Source: JAIPEK01 sp041685935 (GTDB lineage Bacteria > Desulfobacterota > Desulfobacteria > Desulfobacterales > Desulfobacteraceae). Taken from it: a stretch of 9,080 nucleotides of DNA. The DNA lies in the NCBI GenBank assembly GCA_041685935.1, contig JAWLES010000096.1:1-9080 (forward strand), read 5' to 3'. Numbering within the stretch: position 1 is the stretch's first letter; each line of letters begins with the position of its first letter. Under the pieces are notes generated by a model. That model made no database searches. It was not told the DNA's origin and saw only the letters and a program-made list of their open reading frames with translations. Positions 8,830-9,080 of the stretch are shown one piece after another. Both the position numbers and the translations under genes were made by a program.

Positions 8830-9080
8830 ATGAAGCTCAGGATCGGCACAAAGGTCAATCTTCTGGTGGTAACCTCTGTTCTTGTCGTAGGGGCACTGGC
8901 TGTTGCGGTTACGGTGTCCGCACTTGTTTCGGAAGGCAGGGACGAGATAGATCAGTACCGCGAAGCCATGCTGGTTGAGAAAAAGCAGAAACTCAAGGAT
9001 CTGACCCGGGCGGCATACAAGACGGTTGAGGATCATTACGCCGCAGCAACGGACAAGGAAAAAATCAAACAAAAGAGGGG
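8830..9080 (+). CDS. Cache-domain membrane receptor, N-terminal fragment (chemoreceptor or sensor kinase)
   Basis: Only the first 83 codons are in the window; the frame is open to the right edge. ATG 8830 is preceded by GAGGGGG (8819-8825). The translation begins MKLRIGTKVN, then a hydrophobic segment at about residues 10-32 that should be a membrane anchor. A charged helix follows (about 35-62) with EKKQKLKDLTRAAYKTVEDHY at its core. A single membrane helix leading into this kind of long helix is typical of single-Cache (sCache_2-like) sensor regions in methyl-accepting chemotaxis proteins and histidine kinases. The output domain lies outside the window, so the class cannot be decided. The gene is probably in one operon with the binding-protein gene 33 nt upstream, as no terminator lies between them. 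Confidence 0.75.
   Translation, partial: MKLRIGTKVNLLVVTSVLVVGALAVAVTVSALVSEGRDEIDQYREAMLVEKKQKLKDLTRAAYKTVEDHYAAATDKEKIKQKR

Noticed and set aside
8575..9072. 165-codon minus-strand open frame at the right edge
   Set aside because: It runs antisense across the end of the binding-protein gene and the start of the receptor gene, both of which have better support.

Overview
The window looks like a chromosomal housekeeping segment from a deltaproteobacterium (Desulfobacterota, probably a Desulfobacterales-type sulfate reducer). That placement is inferred from gene order (dnaG-rpoD, a CAU tRNA, a Nif3-like gene, a zinc-ribbon gene, rnpB, an HPr-domain gene, ispD), protein character and moderate GC. 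No database search was possible. I see no mobile elements, CRISPR arrays, integrases or broken genes.

Left part (1-2254): the 3' end of dnaG (primase C-terminal, helicase-binding domain) is followed closely by a complete rpoD for the primary sigma factor, as in the classical macromolecular-synthesis operon. Immediately after rpoD is a near-consensus sigma70 promoter (TTGACA, 17 bp, TATAGT). It drives a single tRNA gene with anticodon CAU, whose acceptor stem resembles tRNA-Ile2 as much as elongator tRNA-Met. About 100 bp downstream is a strong intrinsic terminator.

Middle part (2538-6639): a co-directional, tightly packed cluster begins right after that terminator. It holds a Nif3/YbgI-type dinuclear-metal protein, a coiled-coil protein with a C4 zinc ribbon, the RNase P RNA gene rnpB, a 443-aa protein ending in an HPr phosphocarrier-like domain, and ispD of the MEP isoprenoid pathway. 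Gaps between genes are 7-40 nt. No strong promoter is visible inside the cluster, so rnpB may be at least partly excised from a longer transcript. The cluster's own promoter is also unclear, because the terminator ends next to the ribosome-binding site of its first gene.

Right part (6628-9080): on the minus strand is a low-specificity L-threonine aldolase whose 3' end overlaps the ispD 3' end by 12 bp. A roughly 200-bp divergent intergenic region carries a likely promoter for the aldolase, overlaid by a CATGTGA repeat pair, and a weaker candidate promoter for the rightward genes. Rightwards lies an NrtA/CmpA-like ABC substrate-binding-type protein with no signal peptide. It is followed by the start of a membrane receptor with a Cache-like extracytoplasmic region, cut by the window edge.

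The least explained items are the HPr fusion protein with its uncharacterised helical N-terminal region, the leaderless binding protein paired with a Cache receptor, the terminator placed against the Nif3 gene's ribosome-binding site, and the embedded rnpB.
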